Source of the DNA: Zantedeschia hybrid cultivar
Lineage: Eukaryota > Streptophyta > Magnoliopsida > Alismatales > Araceae
Direction: 5' to 3'
DNA length: 64,000 nucleotides
Assembly (NCBI GenBank): GCA_030544215.1
Contig: JARZZO010000003.1
Span: 22,453,879 to 22,517,878 of the forward strand
The notes beneath the pieces were generated by a model. That model saw nothing but the letters and a program-made list of their open reading frames with translations. It was not told where the DNA came from and made no database searches. A program made the position numbers and the translations under genes. Shown here one piece after another: positions 46,484 through 58,130 of this stretch. The number at the start of each line of letters is the position of its first letter. Within the stretch, counting starts at the first letter, position 1.

Positions 46484-49245
46484 ACTTAGGCCAATCACCT
46501 TTGCATTTGATCTCCATCAAATCTAGGTGATGTTTACATAAAGTCTGTGACTAAGACTTGGTCAGGGATCTGCTAAATTATCTATAGATGGAATATTTCC
46601 ATTACGTTATTTCCTCTTTATCTTTTGTCTCTGAACCTGTGAAAGAACCTCAGAATGTTCTGGAACTTCTGAAGAGACCATGGCTCGATCACATAATTTA
46701 TTGCTCCCACTATTGTCCTACAATGATAGGATAGTATCATAGACCTTTTAGAAGTACATCTAGTTCAGGGATGAACCTTTTCATCCATACTGTTCTAATA
46801 ACAGTATCACTTATTTATGTCGTCACCTTAGTATCGAGTTCTGGATTGGAGCCATTCCAATCCATCCCTTTCTACTAGAAGGTTGAATCCATTATTTGAC
46901 TTGAAATTTGAGTCAGTGTGACCTCATTGTTTCAAATCATCCACTCCATATACGTAAGTGCATCCTTAGCACTTCTCAAGCGCTTAATGATGCATTTCAC
47001 TCTTGTATCCTTTAAGGAACATTTTCTTTAAAGGAATAAATTCCATATCTCAACAATTGAGACTTGTTATGAAATTTATGCCAAACATTTTGACATACAG
47101 GTCAATATAATATCCCCACCGATCTATCTTAATAGATTCGTATTTCCAATACGTGGGATATTATAAGTAAATCCATTATAGAGGAAGCCATGGTTAACAA
47201 TGCTTTCACTAATAGTAACATCCCGAAGTCATTCTTAATGACTTTGATGTTATTATCATAAACCATTACTAAAGCAACCGTGCTCCCACTGTCCCTTTTG
47301 AACCACACACAGTCCGTGATCATTCTTAATGATCACGTAATTTCTGACAATTAAGTCAAAAACTTTTTATTACAACTTTGGAAAGTTTTAGTTTGATTCA
47401 AAATAATCTTTTGAAATCATAACTTGCTTTCTAGACATTTTAAAAGCTTTAAAGGTGTATCATATACATCTTTACCTCAATCGCATTGAGTGGACGCTTT
47501 TAATATCCAACTGTCATCATCTCATGATTGGCAGTATAGATAAGTAGAATTCTAATAAACTTATCAATCTCAAAGTTGTAATGACAGAGAGCATCATTAT
47601 CATAGATTTTAGATCATAATCTATTTTGAGCTCCTCTCACCGTACTAAATCATATATGTCAAACATATCCTTCTAGTCACTGAGAGAATCTCAAAAATCT
47701 ATGAAGCTCTCTGATGTGTGTCATGAGTGGTTCCAAACAACTAAAGATTATCTAATAATCTTATGTTAACTTGTGAATCTAGAACATCTTCTAGTTTTAT
47801 CAGCTCCCACTGTCTTCTCTGAGGACATGTTCCTCTTCATAGAAGATAGCTTTCAGGTCGATAATTATCTCATTATTGTCTGGCCAATGATTGTAATGTC
47901 CAAACTCTTTAGACATTCACAAATTCACACCACGGTAATACCTGATTTTTAAATCAGGTTTGTTCATAATTCACATCTCATATGAATTATTTGGTTTCCA
48001 TATCTTATATGGACATACACTGACTTATTTGGAACCATATGTAAAGCATGGACATCTAATGTTCATACTCATGTTCACAAGGATAAGAATTAGGCAAATC
48101 TCATTATGCATTGCACCATATCTTAATAAGGTGCAATTCCTCATTCTATCATATTTCTATGATGCACAATGAGGATTAATCGAGCGAGGATATAATTATT
48201 CTCTTAATGATTTATGTGAATCATATACCTAAGTATTAGTTTCTTTGATCAAATCAAAAATTCTAATACTTCATATTGATCTTATACCTTAATCTTTCAG
48301 ATGTATTCGTCTTGTACTTCAGTAAGTACATACAGTCGAATCATTCCAAGAGTAAACTATAAGGTAAGTCAATAGTAGTGATTATCTTTGGCCTTTGAGC
48401 TGTTTACATCAATATGCATCAGCATCAATAATTTCTTATTGTACAATCATATGTACAATATCATAGATAATCAGGATTCACACAGTTCATTTCTATAGAA
48501 GACTTGTGAACATTTATCATATGAAATGTCACTTCAAGAATCTATAGGACATTGACTGATTTGAACAACTATTGTTCATTCTCAGTCCACGTTATTCACT
48601 TTTACAATTCTTGATATCATATGCAACTAAACAATAATTATTCAGTTTCATTTTTGACTCCTATAGATATACAAAGATTTACTATGTAACAGTAACCTAT
48701 GAATATTATGAACAATATTGAGTCTAACTCAACACTTGCATTTTCTCGATTTTCTTTTACTCGTCTAAGTCTGCACACTATCGCAGTTCTGAGAATAATT
48801 TCCAATGTCTCATATTGGATACGCTAATTCTCCAATAGACATGCAAAAGTTGATCACAAGAATATATGAGACTTCTTTCAAGTTTCATATTCATTTTGCC
48901 TTTACCAGTATCCTTATATTGGTTGCAGTGGGAGAACTACTACATCTCTATCTCAGCTGACTTTTTTCTATCCTTCTTCAGGTATGGGTTCGATCGTTTA
49001 AAATCTTACCACTTGCCTTTCTCAAAGGCACATCATAAATATGTCTTCATCTTGGTCTATCCAAATAAGAGATTTCATGACAATCATTGCTTTTCAATAA
49101 GGCATACCATGAGTACCTCTTCACCTTGGTCTATCCAAGTAAGAGGATTCATAATATCTGATTAGGATAGTGGCCTTCACTTGGCCCTGAAGACATTCTT
49201 CAGAGTTTTCTAGTCAGTATGAGTATGAGAAGTATTGGCATCCAA
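46484..49245 (-). pseudogene. Copia-C gag-pol, heavily decayed
   Basis: Minus strand. The reverse transcriptase remnant at 47129-47323 (containing DNNIKVIKND and VLEIRIY) matches the YVDD-to-GIRIY part of Copia-1, with YVDD itself lost. The RNase H end near 46484-46590 shares with Copia-B a one-base loss after the ADP codons. A gag start remnant lies near 49235. About 2.76 kb remains of an expected 4 kb. Confidence 0.72.
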
Positions 49246-50669
49246 TATGCCAAAATCTCGAATAGACGACATATTAGTGATCGAAGGAAATAACGTGATT
49301 TAAGTAGATAGTTATGATAATTCAATTATGGTCTTTTATCTTGAATTATTTCCCACTATTTTTCGACGGACTGTATAACCTTCAGGTATACAGAACGGAA
49401 GACTCCGACGGTCTCATAGTGAGGATCAAAATCTTCAAGAATCACAGTATGACCTCGGGTAAACACATAGTATCATACCATTATCTTAGAGCAACCATCC
49501 CATGGTAATTGAAACTCCTTACAATATCCGATCTTATTTCGGCTCCCAGGTCTTTAATGGTTCCAGGTAAACACAGTAGACCATTATACCTGGTCTAAGC
49601 TTTACCATCAATACGTGACAGAGTAGAGTAAGAATGCAGCTCCCGGATAAACGCGAGGATAGCTACACCGTTCCTCTATTCTAATCTCAAGGCATCAAGA
49701 TGCCATAGTTAATAGTCCTTTTATCAGATGGTGGCAGATCTCGGGTAAATACGTAGAAACTGTCATCACTGAATCAAGTTCTAAGAACTATATTGATGGA
49801 GAGTCACGCGGTACACTCTCAATGACTCGCGCTCCGGCTTAGACTTTATGTTAAAGGTTTTGTTTACGTTAAGTTGGTCTCATCCTAGGTGATAGTTTAT
49901 AAATATATAGAATATATTTAACTATACCTAGATATTAGTAATCGATTCATAATTAAAAACTAAAAAGCATGTATCAACCATACATGTTCATTATGTGGTC
50001 ATGGACAGCACGGTGATTAACTAGAGCCAAACTATTAATCACCAAAACTATATAACATTTATATAATTTAAACATGCAAACACATAGCCACTGGTGATCT
50101 CATCTCTTGTCGCCTTCCTGATTGCATTTGTGGATCATCCTCGCCTTTCCTCGGCCGGTGCGATCAATTACAAATAATATTAATTTTGAAACAATTTTAA
50201 ATACGAATAAATTGTAAGAGAAAGCTTTATGGCCGAGTACAATGATGGAGGGAGATAGAATTACAATGGAATGAGAAAGAGAGGGAGACACGCATGCCTC
50301 ATTAATTAACACTTAATTAATGAACATCACATTCCATAACAATCCACATAACCACATACCATCATATGATATGAAATTAACTAAGTGCATGTCCATGACC
50401 ACTACAAATTTTAACCATCCACACATGATAAAGCACATCACATGAAGGCTAGAATTTTGAAATTATAATAATTTTGGCTTTCTTAAAACCTGAGAACCAA
50501 TCAAAATTAGATAATTTGAATTTTCGAAAATCTTATTTTCTAACATGCAATAAATCTAATTTAAAGCATTAAACACATCAACATGCGCACACAAAGATAA
50601 AATTAAAATTCTAAAATATTCCATGCATAATTTAGAACATTTCTAAATTAATTAATCTAACACTTAGAT

Positions 50670-51620
50670 TAATTTTAATTCACATTAATAACAATTATTA
50701 ATGTAAAACAATCTAACATTTAGAAAGAATTAAAATTTCTTAAATAACATTTATAAAAGAATTTTCAATTCATATTATTAACCCCTTAACAACTCCTTGT
50801 TAAAAACCCCTTAATTAAATCATATTTCTCAATAACAATTATTAAGAAATAACAATTAGAACATTTCTAATTATAAATAGTCTAACATCTTAGACTTAAT
50901 TTAATCCTTTTAATAACTTTTATTAAAAGATTAATTATTAAGTAGATTAGATCTTCAAAATTTAATTAAGAGATCCTTGAGAATATTAATTAGCTTAATA
51001 ACTATTAGTAAGCTTTAATTAATCCTCAATAACTTTTATTAAGGTTAATTCTCAAGAAACAATTAACTCTTTAATAACTATTATTAAAAGTTAATAAAAC
51101 ACTTAATAACTTTTATTAAGTGTCACTTAATCAAATACTTAATTTCATAACAACAATTGCTAAGAAATTAAAACAATCTAATCACTTGACCAAGATTAAT
51201 TAACAACATTTGATAATTAAAGTTTAAGTCACTACTTAATAATCAAATAACAACTCTTGTTAATATAATTCTAAGATCAAATCTTAAGTATAAATTAACT
51301 ACACTTGTTAATTAAGATTGAAAACATTATCTTAATTATTAATAACAACAATTGTTAATAATTAATTAAAATCCCATTTTAAGTAAATAACAACATTTGT
51401 CAATTATATTTAAGATCATATCTTAAATATAAGCCCCTTTAATCAACTAATTAAAAGTTATTTATAATTAAGATCATATCTTAATTATAACTCATTTAAT
51501 TAATTAATTAAAATCAATTAATAATAAGATCCTATCTTATTTAGTTAAAACAATTAACTATTAAGATCACATCTTAATTAAACCCCACAATAAGATCACA
51601 TCTTAAAATAACTATCCTTT
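50670..51620. repeat. AT-rich inverted-repeat array in Copia-C leader
   Basis: Units include 50786-50803 (TTAACAA/TTGTTAA, loop CTCC), 51099-51123 (ACACTTAATAA/TTATTAAGTGT, loop CTT) and several TTAAGAT/ATCTTAA pairs between 51390 and 51610. The order and many units match Copia-B. Confidence 0.8.
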
Positions 51621-52325
51621 AATTAACTGAAAATTATAGCTTAAGGTTTAAAACAAATTTTAAACTATTTAAAATAAATTTTAAACCATTAATATAAATT
51701 TTCAGTTAATTTGGGCAGGGTTTATATTTAAATAAAGGGTTTTTGGGATTAATAGGACTGAAATAGGCTTAATGGGCCTTTGGGGGGCTTAATGGGCCGA
51801 CTGGCTCGGGCTGGGGCAGCCAGGCCCGGCCTGGCTCGACCCAGGCCGAGCCCTGGCTCGGGCAACTTGGCCGAGCCAGGTTGGGCGCCTGGCGCGCCCG
51901 GGCCAGGCCCAGGCTCGCCCGGTTGAATCGGCACTGGGCCGGCCGGTCCGGGCGCCCTGCGCCTGGTTCGCCCGGCACCTTTCTGTTAGGGTTTTCAGCC
52001 CACTTTGTTCCCAGTTTTAGGCGCCGCCGGCCGCGAGGATGGCCGGAAGTTGCAGGGGATAGTTACCCCTTTCATTTCCATCGCTGGTGGTCTCCGGCCG
52101 GCGATCCGTTCGCCGCCGGTAGCCTCTTAAAGATGGCGATTTGTGCAGTTTTGCAGATCTTAGCCTTTCCTCAATCCCTTTTCAAATCTTGAAAATTATG
52201 GGAGGAAACGCTCCATCGGCCGCCATAGAAATTTTTCGGGGATGGTGAGGGGTAGCTGGTCATACCAGCAAACCTTCAGAGATGGTCCAACCACCATTAA
52301 TCCTCTTTTGAAGCCCACAAAACTG

Positions 52326-52347
52326 GTTCTTCATCTCCATGAAGAAC
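52326..52347 (-). other. Leader hairpin H2 of Copia-C
   Basis: Arms GTTCTTCAT and ATGAAGAAC, identical to Copia-B. H1 is at 52406-52420. H3 at 52255-52269 has arms GCTGGT and ACCAGC. Confidence 0.7.
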
Positions 52348-52510
52348 GCGATGAAACCCTCAAAAAAATTGATTTTCCCCACAGAAAAATAATCTAAAAT
52401 TTATAGTTCATCCCATGAACAAACTCGTGTGCGAGAAAAATAAATTTACGCATGGAATTAATTTTAGAATATTAATTTAATCATTACCGAGCGGATCAGA
52501 GCGGAACCTG

Positions 52511-52523
52511 GCTCTGATACTAT
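52511..52523 (-). other. Copia-C primer binding site, mutated
   Basis: The minus strand reads ATAGTATCAGAGC after the LTR end; the usual form is GTGGTATCAGAGC, so two G-to-A-type changes are visible. Confidence 0.8.
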
Positions 52524-52649
52524 TGTTAGGATCCGGGCGGGACGCGAAGAACGTAGCGGAAACGACGAACAAAATAAATCCCACTCGATACCCGTTGATC
52601 CGATTCGGAACGAAAAACTAAAACCGAAAACAACGAGAAGTAATCCGGT
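52524..52649 (-). repeat. Copia-C 5' LTR fragment
   Basis: Only the U5 end of the LTR (minus sense) remains. At about 52649 sequence switches to the opposite-strand LTR of Copia-E. Confidence 0.8.
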
Positions 52650-54060
52650 TTTCACCGCAACACATATTCTTAATTGTTCCTAGTCGTAGGATGTTTGAGA
52701 AGGACATCAAACATCCGGTTAGACTAGTACAGGTTATTCCAGCTCATATGATGAGGGTGACTGATCTCGTTAGTTACTCATGTGGAGACACAATGGTAAA
52801 CCTGTAGGTGCTCATTGGGGAATGAGTTCACTGAACTGATCCGACATGAATCGCCGAATGGTAATTTACCTGACTGTCAATCTGCTTGATTCATCGTCAT
52901 AGTGGCGTGGTTGATCCTTGGACTTGAGACACCAAAGACACCTTGTCAGTGGACTTCTGGACTTTGACCTTGACCTACGAATCCCTATCCACGGGATCTC
53001 TAATAGTCAAGGATCGGGTCCAGCGGAAGACCTTCGAAGGTGATTGTGTGTTCAATAAAGGATCGTTCGCTCTCAGGTAACTGGAGAGAGAATGCTCTAG
53101 AGTTGATCCGCAGGAGTCTCTGGCCAGGGCAGAAATAATATCAGAAAAGTGGTTTTCGGATATTGTAAAGCGGAGTCTGATTCAAGTGAGTTGACAATCT
53201 TGGGTTTGACAGTTGACCATACCCTAGGTTAACTCAAGAGCATTGTGCGAACGAAGGATTATAGCCACGCGGTAACTGTGGACGGACAGGTTCCATGAGC
53301 GGGTTGTTGAACCCCCATTACCTTCCGGGATCATGCAGTGTTGCTTGGCACCCAACTTGATCGGAAGTCCGACCGAATTTACATGCGATGATAATTCAGT
53401 TAAGTAATTAGTTAATATCTAGATATTAATTAATTACAATAAGTCAATAACTAGTTGTTGGACTTAACGGGCTGAAAACCGGACTGGTAAATGGGCCTAG
53501 AGGGTCACACGCAATAAGATTCTCAGTCGGTGGTACATAAGTGAGATTTATATTAACTCGGGGACTTTTGTGAAAAGTCGCGCCGACTTAATATATATAC
53601 ACGCTGTTGAGAAACCCTGGGCCAAGCTCCAGGATTTCCCTTACTGGCCGTCATCCCTCCTTTCTCTCTCCTCCTCTGGGCGTCTCGTTCGGCACGCCAA
53701 AACAGCTTCCGTCTCCGCCGCGTGTGATTCCCGAAAGTCGGGAATTCCCGTCGGCGGGATTTCAGCAATCGTTGCGGTGATGGATCTTCAGCGAGCGAGC
53801 TGAAACGGACGAGGGATCGAGGAAAAACCACCGCGGAGGATTGCGTGGATACCCCTGGAGGTCGGACGCTTGTGCGGCTTGCGGCATCGCCTCGACGGAA
53901 CCGAGACGGAAGTGGATTCGAATCCGCGCACGGTAATCAGATTTCGATCCATTTTTTGGTTTGAGTTTTTCGTTCCGAATCGGATCAGCGAGCATTGGGC
54001 GGGATTATTTTTTGTTCTTCACTTCCGCTGCGTTCTTCGTGTCCCGCCTGGATCCCAACA
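52650..54060 (+). repeat. Copia-E 5' LTR, left-truncated
   Basis: Runs from CACATATTC near 52662 to GATCCCAACA at 54060. A TATA run is near 53591, followed by CT-rich sequence at 53655-53690. It contains a GGATTCGAATCC core near 53914. Confidence 0.88.
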
Positions 54061-54517
54061 GTGGTATCAGAGCCTGGTTCCGCTCTGATCCGCTTCGGGA
54101 CGACGAAATTATTATTCTAAATTATTTCATGCATAAATTCATTTTTCCTCATAGATATTGTTCATGGGATGAACTTAGAATATCGAATTTAATTTTTCTG
54201 TGTGTTCATGGGGGCTTCATCGCGTTCTTCATGGTGATGAAGAACCGGATTTGTGGGCTTCAAAAGGGGATTAATGATGGTTGGACCATCTCTGTGGGTT
54301 TTCTGGTATGACCAGCTACCCCTCACCATCCCCGAAAAATTTCTATGGCGGCCGGTGGAGCTTTTCTTCCCATAATTTTCAAGAGTTGAAAAAGATTGTG
54401 GAAAAGCTGAAATCTGCGAAACTGCACAAATCTCCATCTTTGGAGGTTCACCGGCAGCGAAGGAGTCGCCGGCCGGCCGCCACCGGCGGGGGAAATGGAT
54501 GGGGTAACATCCCTCTG
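54061..54517 (+). other. Copia-E leader, first part, with hairpins H1-H3
   Basis: Primer binding site 54062-54073. H1 is at 54160-54174 (GTTCAT/ATGAAC, loop GGG), H2 at 54224-54245 (GTTCTTCAT/ATGAAGAAC, loop GGTG) and H3 at 54303-54315 (CTGGT/ACCAG, loop ATG). The frames here are not coding. Confidence 0.75.
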
Positions 54518-56948
54518 TGTAACGACCCGTCACCCTATAATCGGGGATCTGATTACTAAATGGGTACCGAATCATTAATTTGGAGCCAAACCAGGATCTA
54601 AGTAAGTCTGGGAAATAAATAATCAACTAAGCTAAACATTCACATCGCATTGAATTGAAGGGAAAATGCAGAAATTAAAAGTTATTACAATGCGACTCGA
54701 TACAGCAAATAATTACATACTCCAACAGAAAAGAAATGATTATACATACAGGCCAGAAATAAAGATAACAACTATGTCGGGGCATACCCCGGAACAACAG
54801 TCGACGACGCTCAGCACTCAGCCGCACAACCCTCGCTAGGTCTGCCTGGAGTCCTCACCTGAAAGTCGCAGGGGTGAGTCTCAACGAAAAGACTCAGTAG
54901 GGATCCTTCGATCCCCACTGCCGATACACACACCCACAAGTGAATTGTACAGCAGAGGTATAATAATCATGAAAGATAGTGATTGCCATGCCTACATCTC
55001 AATACGAATCACATGTATTCGAAGTATAACTATCAAGCATAATTCCATTTTATCAAGGAACCCGTAATTCGGCGTATCCTTAAAACACGTCAACTACACA
55101 ACGAAAGTGGGAAAGACATCGACCCGCTGAGACCAAACAGTGACCCCTTGGATAGCACGCTGGCCACCTCGGCGGTCACTCCTTCCCTCAGCAAACACCG
55201 ACCCGCTGAGACCAAACAGTAACCCCTCGGATAGCACGCTGGCTGCTCCGGCCCAACTGGCTCAGGTGGTTACTCCTTCCTCCAGCACGAGTGACACTCC
55301 AAAGGTACCTCTCCGACACCGGTACAAGCTAGCTAACCCCGGGGTTCACCAGGTGACCCTCTCCACTAGGCGTCACCCCGCCACTGCTCCCGTCAGTGCT
55401 GTGTCCCTCCGCACCGACACAGGGTGTAGAACGCTACAACTGTCACTCTAGGTCCACCGAAATATAAAACATAGCACGGTGCGATCCGGTCACAGAAGAA
55501 GTCCACGGTCGCACGACATCCAACGTAGTGCCATCCGGTCACGAAGAGTTCATCACATCGAGTATACTAACAGCATGCATTAACCAACTATCTAGCAGTG
55601 TAAACACATTTTACTGGCATGGATTAGTGTGGTTCTGTCTTGAATCGCGTCGCCCGAGGCCGACGCCATTCAAGCACCCTAAACTGGTTCATAAAATACC
55701 GGCCTCAGAATCTGGCCTAAAAGGCGTCGACACCAGCGGTCGCCTTTTTAAAAGGCGTCAACATCCTCAGACGCCGTTTAGCACAGAAATCTGGAATTAC
55801 CAGAAAACCTTAATCGAGGGATTTCTGCCTTAAAAGGCGTCATGGTGGCTCGACGCTATTCCAAACCGCGTCGCCCACCCATGACGTCTTTCAGTGCCAG
55901 AATCCCTGAACCAACAGAGCCTCAGTGGGACGATTTCTGTCTAAAAGGCGTCATGATGGCCCGATGCCCTTCTGAAAGGCGTCGTCCATGCACGACGTCT
56001 TTTAGCGCCAGAAACCAGGCTCTGTCTCCTGCCCGAAGGCTCCCTTTCCAACCCCTCAAAACCCCAAAAACATAGGAGAAAGAGGGTAAACCAAGGTATC
56101 AAGAATCCACATCCACAGAAACTCCCATTCCCATCAAGGAAAAACCCCCTAACATGCTCATTTTACCCCAAAACCATCGATCCATAACATGCATTAAACG
56201 GGGAAAAACATGGTTTAGAACACAACACTGTGGGAACCGTCACCCTACCGGTTCTTGAACTCCTCCAAGTTCCGTGCCGCCGACCCGCCGCACCGAAAAC
56301 CGCCGCCGGTACCCTCGAGGACGCCGCCACTCCGCCGGGACGTCGGCCGCCGTCCGGAGAATGGAACGCCGCGAAGGAAGTGGTGGTGGTAGAGGTGAGA
56401 GGTAGGGAGGTGTTGGAGTGGAAGGAAGGACGAAGTGGTGGGAGGAAAAGAGGGAGGAGGAAGGGTCGTCGCCGGAGTCGCCGGAAGGAAGGAGAGAAAG
56501 AGAGAAGGAAGAGAAATGAGGGAAAGAAGGAGGGCTCGCGGGGTTAACCAGAGACTGGCTGAAACGCGTCGAGATGTACGGACGCCTATCAGTTGACGTG
56601 ACGGCTGCTCTGACAACACTCTGCAACGCTCTGTCAGAGGTTGAAACGCGTCTTCCATGTAAGACGTCGTTCAGTCGACAAGACTGGCGCCGTACTCTGA
56701 CAACCCAGAGTCGCAGTCTGAAAGGCGTCGTGCCTCACGGACGCCGTTCAGACGACATGTCAGGGCCGTACTCTCGCGGCCCAGAGCCAGCCCACGTGGC
56801 ATAGGTTAAAACGCGTCTGCATTGCTAGACGCCGTTTAAACCGCGTCGAGCCCGCGATACGCGAAACATCACAGAGTCTCTGCCCCACTGGAGCCTGAAC
56901 TACAGGGTCCGACCCCGAAAACCGGATCCGAAAGCCTCAGTCCTTACA
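54518..56948 (-). mobile_element. sLTR-2, gypsy solo LTR with CTCTG target duplication
   Basis: 2431 bp. The minus strand starts TGTAAGG and ends GGGTCGTTACA. The perfect duplication CTCTG is at 54513-54517 and 56949-56953. It is closely related to sLTR-1 in order and content, including GGCGTC/GACGCC units at about 55641-55676, 55722-55785, 55832-55897, 55943-56008 and 56559-56870, and a CT-rich block (minus strand, 56540-56400). It is inserted in the Copia-E leader, so it is younger than that copy. Confidence 0.93.
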
Positions 56949-56953
56949 CTCTG

Positions 56954-57565
56954 CAACTTCCGGCCACCCTTGCGGCCGATGGCGGCGGCGCCCAAAACCA
57001 GCTTCAAACAGGGTCAAAAACCCTAAAACCAGGGCTGGTCGAGCTGCTGCCAAAGGGGCTGGACCGGCCGGTCCCGCACCAGGCCCCTGGCCGGGCGGGA
57101 GCCGGCCCGGCCGGCCCAGGCGCTCGACCTGGCTGAGCCAGGTCGCGCCTCGGTCTGGCCCTGGCCCGGCCCGGGCGCACCTGGGGCTCGTCCTGGCTCG
57201 GCCAGGTGCCCGGGCCCGAGCCAGGTGCCCCCTGGCTTGAGCCAGACGAGCCAGGTTCGGCCCTGGCTGCACTAGCTCGAGCCAAGGGGGCCCATTACGC
57301 CCTGATTAGGCCCATTTAAGCCAATTTTGGCCCAATTAACCCTAAAAATCCCTTATTTAATTAAAAACCCCATCCTATTTAACTTGAAATTGAAATTAAT
57401 AATGTTTAAAATTGTTTTAAACTTTAAATTAATTATTTTGAGTTAAAAGGGGAGAGATAATTAAGATATGATCTTAATTATGGATTATTATTTTAATCAA
57501 ACCTTTTGTAGGGTTTATTAAGATATGATCTTAATAGTTAATTGCTTTTAACTAAATAAGATAAG
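56954..57565 (+). other. Copia-E leader, second part
   Basis: Contains the GC-rich island (57010-57300) and the start of the AT-rich array, with TTAAGAT/ATCTTAA pairs near 57462-57480 and 57520-57535. It stops at about 57565. Open frames in the island are compositional. Confidence 0.72.
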
Positions 57566-57753
57566 ATTCGAGTCGAATTGTAATAATTTTTTATTTCTAC
57601 ACTTCCTTTACAATTTGATGTGATGTGGAATGTTTAGCTTAGTTTATCATTTATTTTCCAGATTTATCGAGGTCCTGGTTTGGCTCCATATTTTAATGAT
57701 TCGGTACCCATTTAATAATCGGATCCCCGATTATAGGGTGGCGGGTCGTTACA
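57566..57753 (+). repeat. Gypsy-D 3' LTR, right end
   Basis: Matches the last 188 bp of the 5' LTR (from GATTCGAGTCGAATTG, like 41300-41486) and ends GGGTCGTTACA, followed by GGACA. About 0.7 kb or more of the LTR between 44882 and here is missing. Confidence 0.88.
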
Positions 57754-58130
57754 GGACATGACCTTGAGGGACATTAGCATCTCCCACATACTCAGTTTGG
57801 AAATGATTGGGATTACTGGGGGCATGAGCGTCTCCCCCATCTTCAGAATAACAAAGATCATAGTTTTGAGGGGCGTTAGCATCTCCCTCGTACTCAAACA
57901 GGGTATCTTGCTCGTAAGTAGCCATACCGATAGTTCTCCCTGAACGTAACATCATGGTGTTTGATTAATCAAAGAATTCAAACAAGTTGCACAGTGATTA
58001 ACAAACAAGTGGATGTTTATGTTATTTTAGGATTCCTTGTAAGGTTAAACCAGATTTTTAAAGATTAATTCACTTAATTGGAAGCATCCTAGTTTCAGTG
58101 TAGTTTTTTGCCGTTTTCCTCTATGGCTTC
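57754..58130 (-). pseudogene. Gypsy-A gag N-terminus and start of leader
   Basis: The minus-strand ATG near 57953 starts MMLRSGRTIGMATYEQDTLF, and the frame runs to the Gypsy-D insertion at 57754. It then continues in the same frame at 39556, apart from a TGA created in the left copy of the target duplication. Upstream of the ATG (rightward) the sequence becomes non-coding. Confidence 0.72.

Larger units (their letters stand above)
49246..52510 (-). other. Copia-C 5' leader, non-coding
   Basis: Collinear with the Copia-B leader: hairpins H1 (52406-52420), H2 (52326-52347) and H3 (52255-52269), a GC-rich island (51775-51985), an AT-rich inverted-repeat array (50670-51620), then sequence matching 12.24-13.6 kb. 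No gene is seen. Confidence 0.77.
44883..52649 (-). mobile_element. Copia-C, sister copy of Copia-B
   Basis: Minus strand: 5' LTR fragment (52649-52524), primer site, leader (52510-49241), decayed gag-pol (49240-46484), polypurine tract (46483-46471), 3' LTR (46470-44883). It is collinear with Copia-B in internal size and content. The 5' LTR is cut after about 125 bp and joined to an LTR of opposite orientation (Copia-E). No target duplication could be matched, because part of the Gypsy-D LTR on the right is missing too. Confidence 0.85.
52650..57565 (+). mobile_element. Copia-E fragment: 5' LTR and leader, plus strand
   Basis: LTR 52650-54060 (its first ~190 bp missing), primer binding site TGGTATCAGAGC at 54062-54073, then a leader homologous to Copia-C in inverted orientation, interrupted by sLTR-2 and cut at about 57565 where the Gypsy-D LTR resumes. 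No coding part is present. It forms an inverted duplication with the 5' end of Copia-C, but the two halves are not identical, so they are separate copies and not a recent palindrome. Confidence 0.8.
39557..57753 (+). mobile_element. Gypsy-D, Tekay/Del-like chromovirus with internal deletions
   Basis: Own sequence is 39557-44882 plus 57566-57753; the middle is the Copia-C/E insertion in its 3' LTR. Flanks are AGACA (39552-39556) and GGACA (57754-57758), a duplication with one mismatch. It has a tRNA-iMet primer site, a gag remnant fused to reverse transcriptase, RNase H, integrase, a C-terminal chromodomain-like segment and a polypurine tract, so the order is gypsy. Large parts of gag, protease and integrase are gone. 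Confidence 0.88.

Noticed and set aside
52524..54060. One complete LTR in a single orientation
   Set aside because: The first ~125 bp read as minus-strand U5 and the rest as plus-strand LTR, so it is a fusion of two LTR parts.
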